From Achromobacter animicus (GTDB lineage: Bacteria; Pseudomonadota; Gammaproteobacteria; Burkholderiales; Burkholderiaceae_B), in contig NZ_CADIJM010000002.1 in NCBI RefSeq assembly GCF_902859585.1, positions 124,001 through 188,000 of the forward strand: 64,000 nucleotides of DNA, read 5' to 3'. The notes under the pieces are model-generated. The model did not search any database. It saw only the letters and a program-made list of their open reading frames with translations, and was not told where the DNA came from. Below, in pieces: positions 16,912-25,868 of this stretch. The position numbers were made by a program, and so were the translations under genes. How positions within the stretch are numbered: the first letter of the stretch is position 1; the number at the start of each line of letters is the position of its first letter.

Positions 16912-17095
16912 GGGGCCGGGGTGACGCGATGCCGGGCAAGGCGTAAACGGGACTCGGCGCTGGGTGAGAAGGGTTCGGGTAGCGAAGGGCCGGGTAACAG
17001 CCGCCGCAAGGTGTAACGCCGGCGTGCACGGCGGCGGCGCGGGCGTACGATGAAACGATGCGCATCCGGCCCGGACCGCGGGCGAGGAGACTGCC

Positions 17096-17671
17096 ATGTC
17101 TTTGATCGTAGCTGCCCGCTTCGAGGGCTTTGAAGCCGCCAAGGCCGCCGCCAGCCGCCTTGCCACCAGCGGCTTTCCCGACTGGGATATCCATACCTTC
17201 TACGTCAATCCCGCCGGCGAGCACGGCCGCTTTCCCTATGGCGGCGACCGGCGTTCCGACCCCGACGCGGGGCGCGCCGACATGGGCGCCTATCTGGGCG
17301 CGGGCGGCGTGGGGGCCGTGTTTGCGGTGTTCGGCGGATTCGTCGCGGCAGAACTCAGCGACTCCACTGCCGCAATACTGGCCGCGGCGGGTGTGGGCGC
17401 GTACCTCGGGTCGCTGTTCGGCGCGCTTTGGGTGACGGGGCACGGCACCACGCAGCACGGCCACTTCAATCCCGACTCTCATGCCGAGATCCGTCAGGCC
17501 GGGGTCATGGTCGCCGTGCGGGTCAGGCCGCAGCGCGAGATCCTGGCATGCCGCATTCTGCGCGATGCCGGTGGCGCCGACGTGGAGCACGCCAACGGCC
17601 GCTGGCGCAACAACCATTGGGAAGACTTCGACCCGCTATCGCTGCCGCAGCGCGAGCCGGGTTTTGGTTGA
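17096..17671 (+). CDS. Glycine-zipper-like membrane protein of unknown function
   Basis: 191 aa. N-terminal ~60 residues are soluble and resemble a ferredoxin-like fold (MSLIVAARFEGFEAAKAAA). Residues ~62-122 are Gly/Ala-rich with two hydrophobic segments and GxxxG spacing (DMGAYLGAGGVGAVFAVFGG; GVGAYLGSLFGALW), typical of tightly packed helices. The C-terminal part holds a second ferredoxin-like half (VMVAVRVRPQREILACRIL). A GAGGAGA ribosome site precedes the ATG. Convergent with the RhtA-like gene, 7 bases apart. Similar proteins are often stress-related, but no function can be named. Confidence 0.7.
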   Translation: MSLIVAARFEGFEAAKAAASRLATSGFPDWDIHTFYVNPAGEHGRFPYGGDRRSDPDAGRADMGAYLGAGGVGAVFAVFGGFVAAELSDSTAAILAAAGVGAYLGSLFGALWVTGHGTTQHGHFNPDSHAEIRQAGVMVAVRVRPQREILACRILRDAGGADVEHANGRWRNNHWEDFDPLSLPQREPGFG

Positions 17672-17678
17672 TGGCGGA

Positions 17679-18584
17679 TCAATCCGGCGCGGGGATCGGC
17701 GCCTTGCGGCTGCGCTGCGCCGTCGCGGCGCAGCCGGCGGAGGCGATGATGATGCCGCCGATCGCCAGCCATTGCGTCTGCGACAGGTGTTCGTTCAGCA
17801 CGACGACCCCGGCCAGCGCGCCCATCGCGGGTTCCATGCTCAGCAGCACGCCGAACGTCTTTTGCGGCAGCCGCCGCAGCGCCACCATTTCCAGCGAATA
17901 GGGCAAAGCGCTGGACAGGATGCCGACGGCCACGCCCGCCAGAATCAGTTTGGGATCCAGCAGCGCCATGCCCGCGTGCGCCGCGCCGACGGGCAGGGCG
18001 ACCATCGCGGCCGCCAGCAGACCCAGCGATGTTGCCTGGCCGCCATGCACGTTGCCGGCCATCTTGCCGAAGATGATGTACAGCGCCCAGCACACCGCTG
18101 CCCCCAGCGCGTACGCGATGCCTTGCGGATCGAGGTCGTGGACGGACTGGCCGGTGGGAATGAGCAGGATCAGGCCGGCCAGCGCGCAGGCGATCCACAC
18201 AAAGTCGATGGCGCGCCGTGACAGCACCACAGCCAGCGTCAGCGGTCCTGTGAATTCGATGGCGATGGCAATGCCCAGCGGCAGCGTTTTCAGCGCCATG
18301 TAGAACAGCAGGTTCATGCACGCCAGCGTCACGCCGTACAGGGCGATCTTCGCGGCGTTGACGCGCGTCAGCGGAAAGCGCCACGGCCGCCAGAAGGCCA
18401 GCAGGATGATGGCGCCGATGACGATGCGATACGCGGTGGTGCCTTGTGCGCCCACTTCCGGAAACAGCGACTTCGCGAACGACGTGCCCACGCATAGCGA
18501 GGCCATGGCGCCGATCAGCGACAGGGTGGGGAGCAGGGTGGACGTGGCGCTGTGGTGTCCGTTGTTCAAGGTGGCGGCGGTCAT
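17679..18584 (-). CDS. EamA/RhtA-like DMT superfamily exporter
   Basis: 301 aa with about ten hydrophobic helices in two EamA repeats; pattern closest to RhtA (threonine/homoserine exporter): VGTSFAKSLFPEVGAQGT and YRIVIGAIILLAFWRPWRF near the N-terminus, and EFTGPLTLAVVLSRRAIDF in the middle. Inner-membrane export of amino acids or related metabolites. It lies 52 bp downstream of the LysE-like gene on the same strand, so two amino-acid exporters are probably co-transcribed under the divergent Lrp-type regulator. Confidence 0.82.
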   Translation of the reverse strand: MTAATLNNGHHSATSTLLPTLSLIGAMASLCVGTSFAKSLFPEVGAQGTTAYRIVIGAIILLAFWRPWRFPLTRVNAAKIALYGVTLACMNLLFYMALKTLPLGIAIAIEFTGPLTLAVVLSRRAIDFVWIACALAGLILLIPTGQSVHDLDPQGIAYALGAAVCWALYIIFGKMAGNVHGGQATSLGLLAAAMVALPVGAAHAGMALLDPKLILAGVAVGILSSALPYSLEMVALRRLPQKTFGVLLSMEPAMGALAGVVVLNEHLSQTQWLAIGGIIIASAGCAATAQRSRKAPIPAPD

Positions 18585-18636
18585 GGAAGGCGGGGTTTGT
18601 GCAAAAACGCTTGTGTCAGGGATGTGGCGTGGACGG

Positions 18637-19281
18637 TCAGGGCTGCGGATTCATCGCCGTGGAAACCAGCACGTAGATCGCAAGCCCCAGCATGATCGCG
18701 CCCAGAATGCCCTGCTGCGCGCGCAGGAACCACGGATTGCGCGCGACCCAGCCGCGGATGCGCGACGCGCCGTACGCAAAGCAGCTGCCATAGGGCAGGC
18801 TGAGCGCTTTCATCGTGATGCCCAGCACCAGCATCTGGATCCAGACCGGCCCATTGTCCGGCGAGGTGAACTGCGGCAGGAAGGCGATCATGAAGAGCAG
18901 CACCTTCGGATTGAGCAGGTTGGTGATGAAGCCCTGCCAGAAGGCGTCGCGCGCGTCGCCCGGCCGGGCCGCCAGCGATACCTCGGCGGCGTTCGCGCAC
19001 CGGATCATCGCCTTGATGCCCAGGTACCCCAGATACAGGCCGCCCGCCGCCTTGATGCCGACGAAAAGCGTGGGAAAGGTCCGCAGCACGGAAGCCAGGC
19101 CCAGCACCACGGCCGGAACCTGGATGAATCCGGCGGCCACGTTGCCCAGCACGCTATGGAAGGCGGGCCGAAACCCTTGCGTCATGCCGCGCGATAGCGT
19201 GAGGGCCATGTCGGGGCCGGGCGTGAGCTTCAAGGCCGCGTCGGCGGCCAGGAAAAGCAGGAAAAGCTGGAGTGACGGCAT
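18637..19281 (-). CDS. LysE/RhtB family amino-acid exporter
   Basis: 214 aa from ATG 19281, beginning MPSLQLFLLFLAADAAL and carrying the family motif TPGPDMALTLSRGMTQG; upstream in-frame codons to 19461 lack family similarity and reach the Lrp promoter. Six membrane helices. Exports basic or neutral amino acids. Divergent from the Lrp-type regulator at 19485, the classical control arrangement for this family. Confidence 0.88.
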   Translation of the reverse strand: MPSLQLFLLFLAADAALKLTPGPDMALTLSRGMTQGFRPAFHSVLGNVAAGFIQVPAVVLGLASVLRTFPTLFVGIKAAGGLYLGYLGIKAMIRCANAAEVSLAARPGDARDAFWQGFITNLLNPKVLLFMIAFLPQFTSPDNGPVWIQMLVLGITMKALSLPYGSCFAYGASRIRGWVARNPWFLRAQQGILGAIMLGLAIYVLVSTAMNPQP

Positions 19282-19484
19282 TGCAGGGTGCAGCGTGGAA
19301 TTCCCGGCGGCGCGGGCGGAGGGCTCCCAGTGTAAGCAAGCGGCTTGAATAATTCCTGCGTCCGGCGGGCGCGAAATGAAGTTTCCCGTCGAATTCTCGA
19401 TGGTTTGCGTCGCGGCCACGATTAGAATCCGCCGATACCCGCATCCCGCGCGATGTTTCATCTCAAACGCGTTCCGAGCGCCCC

Positions 19485-19955
19485 ATGGAACTAGACGATT
19501 TCGACCTGCAGATCCTGCAAAGCCTGCAAGAAGACAACCAACGGACCAGCCAGGAGGTCGCGCAACGCGTGAACCTGTCGCCGGTGTCCTGCCTGCGCCG
19601 CATGAAGCGGTTGCGCGACTCCAAGGTGGTGACGGCGGACGTGTCCGTCGTGGACCCCGCCGCCGTGGGACGCGGGATCACGATGGTTGTGCTGGTGTCG
19701 CTGGAAAGCGAGCGCGCCGACAAGCTCGACCAGTTCAAGCGCGCCATGCAGACCGCGCCCGAGATCATGCAATGCCTGTCGGTGACGGGTGAGGTCGATT
19801 TCGTGCTGACGCTCACCATGCGCGACATGGCGGAATATGAGGTGTTCGCGCAGCGCCATTTCTGGGGCAATCCCAACGTGAAGCGGTTTTCGACGCTGGT
19901 GGTGATGAGCCGGGTGAAGAATGGGCTGACGGTGCCGGTGATGGCTGGGGAGTGA
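19485..19955 (+). CDS. Lrp/AsnC family transcriptional regulator
   Basis: 156 aa. N-terminal HTH (LDDFDLQILQSLQEDNQRTS, then LSPVSCLRRMKRL) and a C-terminal RAM ligand domain (VLVSLESERADKLDQFKRAM, CLSVTGEVDFVLTL). It senses amino acids and, by position, probably controls the divergent LysE-like exporter through the 203-bp gap 19282-19484, in which I see no clear palindrome. Confidence 0.9.
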   Translation: MELDDFDLQILQSLQEDNQRTSQEVAQRVNLSPVSCLRRMKRLRDSKVVTADVSVVDPAAVGRGITMVVLVSLESERADKLDQFKRAMQTAPEIMQCLSVTGEVDFVLTLTMRDMAEYEVFAQRHFWGNPNVKRFSTLVVMSRVKNGLTVPVMAGE

Positions 19956-20005
19956 ACCGGCGCGCCGAGCGGCATGGGCGCTCATGCGTGCGCGCAACCG
20001 GCCGC

Positions 20006-22504
20006 TCAAGCCCCTGACGGCTGGCCGCCGTCCCGGCTGCCGGTTCGCGCGGGGCCAGGCTTGTGCGGGTCGGCCGGCCAGGCCGCTTGGATCGCACGGC
20101 CAGCTTCTTCCGAAACACTGCGCAAATGCAGGTCCCGCTGCGGAAAGGGGATCTGGATGCCCGCGTCCCGCAGCGCGTCGTACATCCGCGCCAGCATGTC
20201 GCTGCGGATCTCGATCCACCGGTCAAAGTCGTAGGTCCACGCGCGCAGGCTGAAATCCAGTGTGCTGGCGCCAAAGCCCATGAAGAGCACCATGGGCGCC
20301 GGCTCCGTGACCACGCCCGGCGTCTGCCGCGCGACGTCGTCCAGCAGCGCGAGCACCTGCCGCGGGTCGGTGCCGTAGGCCAGCCCGATGCTGATCTCGA
20401 TCCTGCGGCTGCGGTCCAGCATCGTCCAGTTGGTCAGCTTGTCGGACAGCAACGTGCCGTTCGGGACGATCACGTCGGCGCCGTCGAACGTCTTGATGCG
20501 GGTGGCGCGCATGCCGATATCCCTTACCTGGCCTGACGTGCCGCCGATCTCCACGACATCGCCGGGCTGGATCGGCCGCTCGAACATCAGAATCAGGCCC
20601 GACACGAAGTTGTTCACCACGCCTTGCAGGCCAAAGCCGATGCCCACGCCCAAGGCGCCGAACACGATGGTGAGCTGGCTGGTCTGGAAACCCGCGGCCG
20701 ACAGGGCGATGCCCAAACCCAGCAGCAGCACCAGGTAGTACGACAGCGAGGCGATGCTGTTGCCGACGCCGCGCGGCAGCGACATGCGGGTCAGGACCTC
20801 GTCGTGCAGGATGAGGCGCACCGCGCGCGCCGCCCAGAAGGCAATCACGACCGAGATCGCAAAAACCAGGATGTTGCCCAGGCTGATCGAGACTTCGCCG
20901 ACTTCCAGCGTGTAGGACAGCACCTGCGTCACGAAGGCGTATGTGGCGCGCAGGACGCGGAAACGGTCCATGGTGTAGACCGCCCAGCCCACGATCGCGG
21001 CGGCGCTGACAAGGCGGATCAGCAGCAGCACCAGCGGCGGCGCGTGTTCGCGCGCCAGCCGGAAGCGCGAAATGCCCTGACGGGCCAGCAGAAGCTGCAG
21101 CAGCGTGATGATGACGGTCACGCCCGCGTACAGCACCAACCCGAAGTAGCCGCTGCCGATGATGCCGCTGGTCAGCATCTCGGACAACGACACATTGCCG
21201 ATGAGGTTCGCGCCCAGCGACACGCACAGCAGGGCTGCCGCGCACCAGGCGACGGCGCGCAAGGCGCGCACCAGCCGCTCGGAACCGGGCGGATAGGTCT
21301 GGCGCCGTCCGCGCGCCAGCAGCCACAGAATGGCCGTCAGGGCCGCCACCGCCGCCGCTACGGTCGACACACGATAGAAGAGGGTGTTGGCCAGGAACAG
21401 GAAGCCCAGCCGCTCGGCCAGGAAGAGCGCGGTGATGACGCGCGGCCAATGATCCAGATGCCGTCGGCTGGCGGGTGGAAGCAGGCGCAGCACCGGCACC
21501 GCCGCCAGCACCAGGGCGATCTGCTGCACCATCAACGGCGCGTCCGGCTCCAGGGCCAGCACGCCCATCATCGACAACAGGACCCACGTGGAGATGGGCC
21601 GCCCGAGCACACCGGCAGCGGTTTCGCTCATGACGCCGGTGCGGATGGCGTTGCGGCTTTTTCTGGCCAGCCAGATCAGCAGCGGCAGCAGCAGCAGTTG
21701 CAACGTGTGCAGCGCGCGCTGATTGCTGGCGCCGGCGGCGCCGTAGTCGCGCGCGAAGCGGACCTCGATGTCCAGACCTTGGCGCAAAAGGGTCATGGTG
21801 TCCTGGTCGGATCGTCCGGACCAGTCCAACGCCCAGAGCGGCGGCGAATCCACCCGCAGGAGCCGCGCGTCGACATAGCTGATCGCCTCCATCACCTGGC
21901 GCTGGCCCGCCTTGATCTGTTCCTCGATCGCGTTGGCCCGCTGTTCCAGTTCCACCTGGCGTGACAGCGGCACGGACAGCGCCTGGCTGGCCGCCAGCAA
22001 CTGCGCGATCACCACGTCGACGCGGTCGGCCAATGCCGCCGGCAGCCCCGCCGCGCCCGGCGCGTCCTTGATCGCCTGCCAGGCCGTGCGCCGGCGCAGC
22101 AGCTCGGCGGCGTCGCTGGCGTACCAGGCGGTCGCCTGCCGCATGTCGGTCCGCCAGCGCGCCAGCCGCCGCACGTCAAAGAGCCAGTGCCGCTCCAGGC
22201 TTTCGAGCCGCATGATGGGAAAGTTGCGGAGCTGGGCCGGTTGGAATTCGTAGAGCTTTTCGTCGGCGGATTTGGCAATGGCGTCCAGCGGCGGCATCAG
22301 CGCGCTCAACGGATCCGCCGTCGCCGCGCGCTGCAACACGCCCTCGGCGTATCGCAAATCCGTGTCCGCCCGCAGCGGAATCTCGGCCATCTGGATCGCG
22401 ACGGGCGGCGCGGCAGGCGCCGGCGTTTCCGCTGCAAGCGCCACGCGTGCCCATCCCAGTACCAGGCCAAATAGCCAGAAGAGGATTCGTGCGCGTGCGC
22501 GCAT
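20006..22504 (-). CDS. Large mechanosensitive channel, MscS family (DUF3772-type)
   Basis: 832 aa from ATG 22504, giving a signal peptide (ILFWLFGLVLGWARVALAA-ET); the open frame upstream runs into the tRNA-Phe and is not coding. Periplasmic helical N-domain to ~residue 250, about ten membrane helices, then the MscS core: pore helix segment GALGVGIGFGLQGVVNNFVS, beta domain ERPIQPGDVVEIGGTSGQV, RIKTFDGADVIVPNG, and a cytoplasmic vestibule to the C-terminus. Releases solutes on hypo-osmotic shock. Single gene; no terminator seen in the 50 bp beyond its stop. Confidence 0.9.
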   Translation of the reverse strand: MRARARILFWLFGLVLGWARVALAAETPAPAAPPVAIQMAEIPLRADTDLRYAEGVLQRAATADPLSALMPPLDAIAKSADEKLYEFQPAQLRNFPIMRLESLERHWLFDVRRLARWRTDMRQATAWYASDAAELLRRRTAWQAIKDAPGAAGLPAALADRVDVVIAQLLAASQALSVPLSRQVELEQRANAIEEQIKAGQRQVMEAISYVDARLLRVDSPPLWALDWSGRSDQDTMTLLRQGLDIEVRFARDYGAAGASNQRALHTLQLLLLPLLIWLARKSRNAIRTGVMSETAAGVLGRPISTWVLLSMMGVLALEPDAPLMVQQIALVLAAVPVLRLLPPASRRHLDHWPRVITALFLAERLGFLFLANTLFYRVSTVAAAVAALTAILWLLARGRRQTYPPGSERLVRALRAVAWCAAALLCVSLGANLIGNVSLSEMLTSGIIGSGYFGLVLYAGVTVIITLLQLLLARQGISRFRLAREHAPPLVLLLIRLVSAAAIVGWAVYTMDRFRVLRATYAFVTQVLSYTLEVGEVSISLGNILVFAISVVIAFWAARAVRLILHDEVLTRMSLPRGVGNSIASLSYYLVLLLGLGIALSAAGFQTSQLTIVFGALGVGIGFGLQGVVNNFVSGLILMFERPIQPGDVVEIGGTSGQVRDIGMRATRIKTFDGADVIVPNGTLLSDKLTNWTMLDRSRRIEISIGLAYGTDPRQVLALLDDVARQTPGVVTEPAPMVLFMGFGASTLDFSLRAWTYDFDRWIEIRSDMLARMYDALRDAGIQIPFPQRDLHLRSVSEEAGRAIQAAWPADPHKPGPARTGSRDGGQPSGA

Positions 22505-22616
22505 GTTGCGACTCCGTGGTGGGGGACGGATTTGCGGTTGCTTGGGATCGACTGCGAAACGGCGGCATGTCACGATATCGCGAAATGCGGCGGGCCAGAA
22601 GGGCAATATGGATGTC

Positions 22617-22655
22617 GCCATTCGCAATTCGCGAATGGCGAATGGCGAATGGCGC
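22617..22655. repeat. 7-bp tandem repeat with hairpin, 5' of the MscS gene
   Basis: Three copies of CGAATGG run head to tail at 22632-22652. GCCATTCGC at 22617-22625 is the inverted counterpart of GCGAATGGC at 22631-22639, so the array can fold. It lies in the 270-bp gap between the MscS start and tRNA-Phe, about 110-150 bp upstream of the channel gene. The rest of that gap shows only the tRNA terminator. Confidence 0.75.
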
Positions 22656-22724
22656 ATGTGCTGCGAGCGCTGCCGGCGCGGGGAGTTGCCGCAAGCGTGT
22701 CTGGCGATTGGCGCGCCAGAAAGC

Positions 22725-22756
22725 AAAAACCCCGCCGCAGTAAATGCCGGGCGGGG
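22725..22756 (-). terminator. Terminator of the first tRNA-Phe gene
   Basis: Reading the minus strand: CCCCGCC (22756-22750), a 13-base loop, GGCGGGG (22736-22730), then TTTTT. It ends the tRNA transcript before the MscS gene. Confidence 0.75.
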
Positions 22757-22774
22757 CTGAATGCTTGAATCTTT

Positions 22775-22850
22775 TGGTGGCCTGGGGCGGAATCGAACCA
22801 CCGACACAAGGATTTTCAATCCTCTGCTCTACCGACTGAGCTACCAGGCC
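22775..22850 (-). tRNA. tRNA-Phe(GAA), copy 1
   Basis: 76 nt including an encoded 3' CCA. Acceptor stem GGCCTGG / CCAGGCC with discriminator A, D-arm TAGCTCAGTCGGTAGAGCA, anticodon loop TTGAAAA with anticodon GAA, T-arm loop TTCGATT. The minus-strand gene is identical to copy 2 at 23006-23081. Confidence 0.97.
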
Positions 22851-22863
22851 AACGAAGCCCGCC

Positions 22864-22869
22864 ACTATA
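22864..22869 (-). promoter_or_regulatory. -10 element of tRNA-Phe copy 1
   Basis: TATAGT on the minus strand, 14-19 bases before the mature 5' end, inside the leader duplicated with copy 2. No good -35 hexamer is present at 16-18 bp, so this copy may be weaker or rely on read-through. Confidence 0.4.
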
Positions 22870-22886
22870 CACAAAATGTCGGACAC

Positions 22887-22943
22887 GTGGCGGCGTGTAG
22901 CGCCGCCAATAACAAAATAGGGGCGGCGCAGCGACGCCGCCAC
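22887..22943. repeat. Inverted repeat between the tRNA-Phe copies
   Basis: GTGGCGGCG (22887-22895) is matched by CGCCGCCAC (22935-22943) with 39 bases between. It lies in the unique spacer separating the tRNA duplicates; no function is evident. Confidence 0.55.
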
Positions 22944-22945
22944 CA

Positions 22946-22976
22946 ACAAAAAACCCAGCGCAAGGCTGGGCTTTTT
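22946..22976. terminator. Terminator of the second tRNA-Phe gene (bidirectional form)
   Basis: Stem CCCAGC (22954-22959) / GCTGGG (22965-22970) with a 5-base loop and an A-run on the left and T-run on the right, so it can work on either strand. On the minus strand it ends the transcript of tRNA-Phe copy 2, giving each copy its own terminator. Confidence 0.8.
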
Positions 22977-23005
22977 GTGGGAACCGAAGCTCCCGGAAAT
23001 TCTTT

Positions 23006-23081
23006 TGGTGGCCTGGGGCGGAATCGAACCACCGACACAAGGATTTTCAATCCTCTGCTCTACCGACTGAGCTACCAGGCC
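23006..23081 (-). tRNA. tRNA-Phe(GAA), copy 2
   Basis: 76 nt, identical to copy 1, with encoded CCA and anticodon GAA. The identity extends into about 25 bp of leader with two substitutions, giving duplicated blocks 22770-22875 and 23001-23106. Confidence 0.97.
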
Positions 23082-23415
23082 AACGAAGTCCGCAACTATA
23101 CACAATTTTTTGGCGTTGTGCCAGCCGGGCGGGGGAAGCGTCGCTTTTTTTCGTGACGCGGTATGCAATGTCGCCGGACATGGGCAGCAAAGCAGCCAAC
23201 TGTTGCCTACAAGGCACGGTTGGGCGCCAACTGTCCGCGATTGGGGACGGGAATGGCCTGGGGATAACCCGCAGGAGTATAATCGACAGCGGTTTTGCTG
23301 TTACAGCCGGATGCTTTCCCGCCTTTGACGCGCGACAAGCGGGCTGCGACGCATTGTTCTTATAGTGGCAGTACTTAACGCTTAGCCGCGGGTGGCTTTC
23401 CGCCATCCCTCACAC
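23082..23415. other. Gene-free 334-bp gap upstream of hemA
   Basis: The left end holds the tRNA-Phe promoter on the minus strand. The remainder must carry the hemA promoter, but I could not identify a convincing -35/-10 pair; short AT-rich stretches near 23350-23380 (TTGTTCTTATAG, TACTTAACG) are candidates. No small ORF with a ribosome site or structured RNA is recognised. Confidence 0.5.
23095..23124 (-). promoter_or_regulatory. Promoter of tRNA-Phe copy 2
   Basis: On the minus strand: -35 CTGGCA (23124-23119), 18-bp spacer, -10 TATAGT (23100-23095), 14 bases before the mature tRNA. Confidence 0.6.
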
Positions 23416-24690
23416 ATGTCGGTAGCTGTCCTTGCCTTCGGTCTGAATCACACGTCCGCGCCGGTGTCGGTCCGCGAACGCGTGTCCATGCCCGTTGATC
23501 TGGTCAAGCCCGCCCTAGAAGGCTTGCGTTCGGCATTCGGCGGCTCCGTCCGCGAAGCCGCCATCCTGTCCACCTGTAATCGCACCGAGATCTACTGCGC
23601 GGCCGACGGCCACGTGGCGGATCAGTTGCCCGCCTGGCTGGCTGAACACAACCGCCTGGACGCCGGCACGCTGCGCCCGCACCTCTATCGCCATCATCAA
23701 GACGACGCCGTGCGTCACGCCTTCCGCGTGGCAAGCGGCCTCGATTCCATGGTGCTGGGCGAAACCCAGATCGTGGGCCAGATGAAGGACGCGGTGCGCG
23801 CCGCCGGCGAAGCCGGATCCCTCGGCACGCTGCTGCACCAGATGTTCCAGCGCACCTTTTCGGTCGCCAAGGAAGTCCGGTCGCAAACCGCCATCGGCGC
23901 CGAATCCGTGTCCATGGCCGCCGCCGCGGTGCGTCTTGCCGAGCGCGTGTTCGGCAACCTGGACCAGGCCCGCACGCTGTTCATCGGCGCGGGCGAAATG
24001 ATCGAATTGTGCGCCACGCACTTTGCCGCGCAACGTCCGCGCAGCATGGTGGTGGCCAACCGCACGGCCGAACGCGCCGAACTGCTGGCCAACCGCTTCT
24101 CGGCCAGCACGATGAAGCTGTCCGACCTGACCGAGCGGCTGTCCGAGTTCGACGTCATCGTTTCCTGTACGGCAAGCTCCCTGCCCATCCTCGGCCTGGG
24201 GATGGTTGAACGGGCTACGCGCCTGCGCCGTCACCGCCCGATGGTCATGATCGATCTGGCCGTGCCGCGCGACATCGAACCCGAAGTCGGCCGTCTGGAC
24301 GACGTCTATCTGTACTCGGTGGATGACCTGGGCCGGCTGGTGCAGACCGGCACCGACGCGCGCCGCGCCGCGGTGGTGCAGGCCGAAGCCATCATCGAAA
24401 CCCGCGTCCAGGGCTTCATGCACTGGATGCAATCCCGCGAAGTGGTGCCTGTCATCCGCGACCTGCACCAGGCCGCCGAAGACGTCCGCGCCGCCGAACT
24501 GGAACGCGCCCGCCGCCTGCTGGCGCGGGGCGAATCGCCCGAAGCCGTGCTCGAGCAGCTGGCCCACGGCCTCACGCAAAAGTACCTGCACGGCCCGCTT
24601 GCGGCCCTGAACCGCAGCGAAGGCGACGACCGCAAGCAACTGCTTGCCTGGATGCCGCGCCTCTTCCCCGGCCGCGACTCCCGCCGTTAG
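23416..24690 (+). CDS. hemA: Glutamyl-tRNA reductase
   Basis: 424 aa from ATG 23416 ([20 protein letters not shown]); the ATG at 23392 adds eight residues without family support. Reduces glutamyl-tRNA to glutamate-1-semialdehyde, the first step of C5 tetrapyrrole synthesis. Catalytic C54 in STCNRTE; NADPH domain around [13 protein letters not shown]; dimerisation helices at the C-terminus. Heads the conserved hemA-prfA-prmC cluster. Confidence 0.97.
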   Translation: MSVAVLAFGLNHTSAPVSVRERVSMPVDLVKPALEGLRSAFGGSVREAAILSTCNRTEIYCAADGHVADQLPAWLAEHNRLDAGTLRPHLYRHHQDDAVRHAFRVASGLDSMVLGETQIVGQMKDAVRAAGEAGSLGTLLHQMFQRTFSVAKEVRSQTAIGAESVSMAAAAVRLAERVFGNLDQARTLFIGAGEMIELCATHFAAQRPRSMVVANRTAERAELLANRFSASTMKLSDLTERLSEFDVIVSCTASSLPILGLGMVERATRLRRHRPMVMIDLAVPRDIEPEVGRLDDVYLYSVDDLGRLVQTGTDARRAAVVQAEAIIETRVQGFMHWMQSREVVPVIRDLHQAAEDVRAAELERARRLLARGESPEAVLEQLAHGLTQKYLHGPLAALNRSEGDDRKQLLAWMPRLFPGRDSRR

Positions 24691-24775
24691 CGGCTCTGCC
24701 CCACGCCCCGCCTCATGGCGGGCGTTCGCTTTGTGGGCGCCCGCTTTCTCTGTTTTCTCTTTTGGTCCTCCCCTC

Positions 24776-25858
24776 ATGAAATCTTCCATGCGCAGCCGGC
24801 TGGAGCATCTGTGCCATCGCCTGATCGAGGTCGATGCTCTGCTTGCCGAACCGGAAACCGCGTCCGACATGGACCGCTTCCGCAAGCTTTCGCGCGAGCG
24901 CGCCGAACTGGAACCGGTGGTCGAAGCCTTTACCGCGTTCGCCCGTACCGAGGAAGACATCGCGACCGCGCAGGAGATGCTGTCCGAGCCCGACATGAAG
25001 GCGATGGCCGAAGAAGAGATCAAGACCGGGCGCGTCAAGCTGGAGTCGCTGGAAGCGGCGCTGCAGCTTCTGCTGCTGCCGCGCGACCCCAACGACGGGC
25101 GCAGCGTGTTCCTGGAAATCCGCGCGGGCACGGGCGGCGACGAGAGCGCGCTGTTCTCGGGCGACCTCTTGCGCATGTACACGCGATACGCGGAACAGCG
25201 TGGCTGGCGCGTGGAACTGATGTCGGAAAGCGCGTCCGAGCTGGGCGGCTACAAGGAAGTGATCGCGCGTATCGACGGCGACGGCGCGTATGGCCGGCTG
25301 AAGTTCGAATCGGGGGCGCACCGCGTGCAGCGCGTGCCGGCGACCGAGGCCCAAGGCCGCATCCACACGTCGGCTTGCACGGTGGCCATCATGGCCGAAG
25401 CCGATGCCATGTCCGAGATCGTCATCAATCCCAGCGACCTGCGCATCGACACGTTCCGCGCCAGCGGCGCGGGCGGCCAGCACATCAACAAGACCGATTC
25501 GGCCGTGCGCATCACCCACTTGCCGACCGGGCTGGTGGTGGAATGCCAGGACGACCGTTCGCAGCACCGCAACAAGGACAAGGCCATGCAGGTGCTGGCC
25601 GCGCGCCTGAAGGACAAGGAAGAGCGCGAGCGCCAGAGCAAGGAAGCGGCCGAGCGCAAGAGCCTGATCGGCACGGGCGACCGGTCCGAGCGCATCCGCA
25701 CCTACAACTATCCGCAGGGCCGCGTGACCGATCACCGCATCAACCTGACGCTGTACAAGCTGCAGCAGATCATGGAAGGCGACCTCGAAGAGCTGACCGG
25801 CGCGCTGATCGCCGAGCATCAGGCCGAGCAGCTTGCCGCCCTGGGCGACGATATTTAA
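24776..25858 (+). CDS. prfA: Peptide chain release factor 1
   Basis: 360 aa from ATG 24776, the exact family length; the frame is open to 24644 but those codons are not RF1-like. Recognises UAA/UAG: stop-codon motif PAT at residues 188-190 ([15 protein letters not shown]) and hydrolytic GGQ at 233-235, the Gln being the methylation target of PrmC encoded next. 85 bp after hemA and 10 bp before prmC, so one operon. Confidence 0.97.
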   Translation: MKSSMRSRLEHLCHRLIEVDALLAEPETASDMDRFRKLSRERAELEPVVEAFTAFARTEEDIATAQEMLSEPDMKAMAEEEIKTGRVKLESLEAALQLLLLPRDPNDGRSVFLEIRAGTGGDESALFSGDLLRMYTRYAEQRGWRVELMSESASELGGYKEVIARIDGDGAYGRLKFESGAHRVQRVPATEAQGRIHTSACTVAIMAEADAMSEIVINPSDLRIDTFRASGAGGQHINKTDSAVRITHLPTGLVVECQDDRSQHRNKDKAMQVLAARLKDKEERERQSKEAAERKSLIGTGDRSERIRTYNYPQGRVTDHRINLTLYKLQQIMEGDLEELTGALIAEHQAEQLAALGDDI

Positions 25859-25868
25859 GGCCGACGCG

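Noticed and set aside
20006-22819. MscS open frame extended into tRNA-Phe
   Set aside because: A coding region through a tRNA is implausible; the ATG at 22504 gives a proper signal peptide.
22775-23081. tRNA-Phe as an integration site for a mobile element
   Set aside because: No integrase, attachment duplication outside the tandem unit, or foreign-looking genes next to it.
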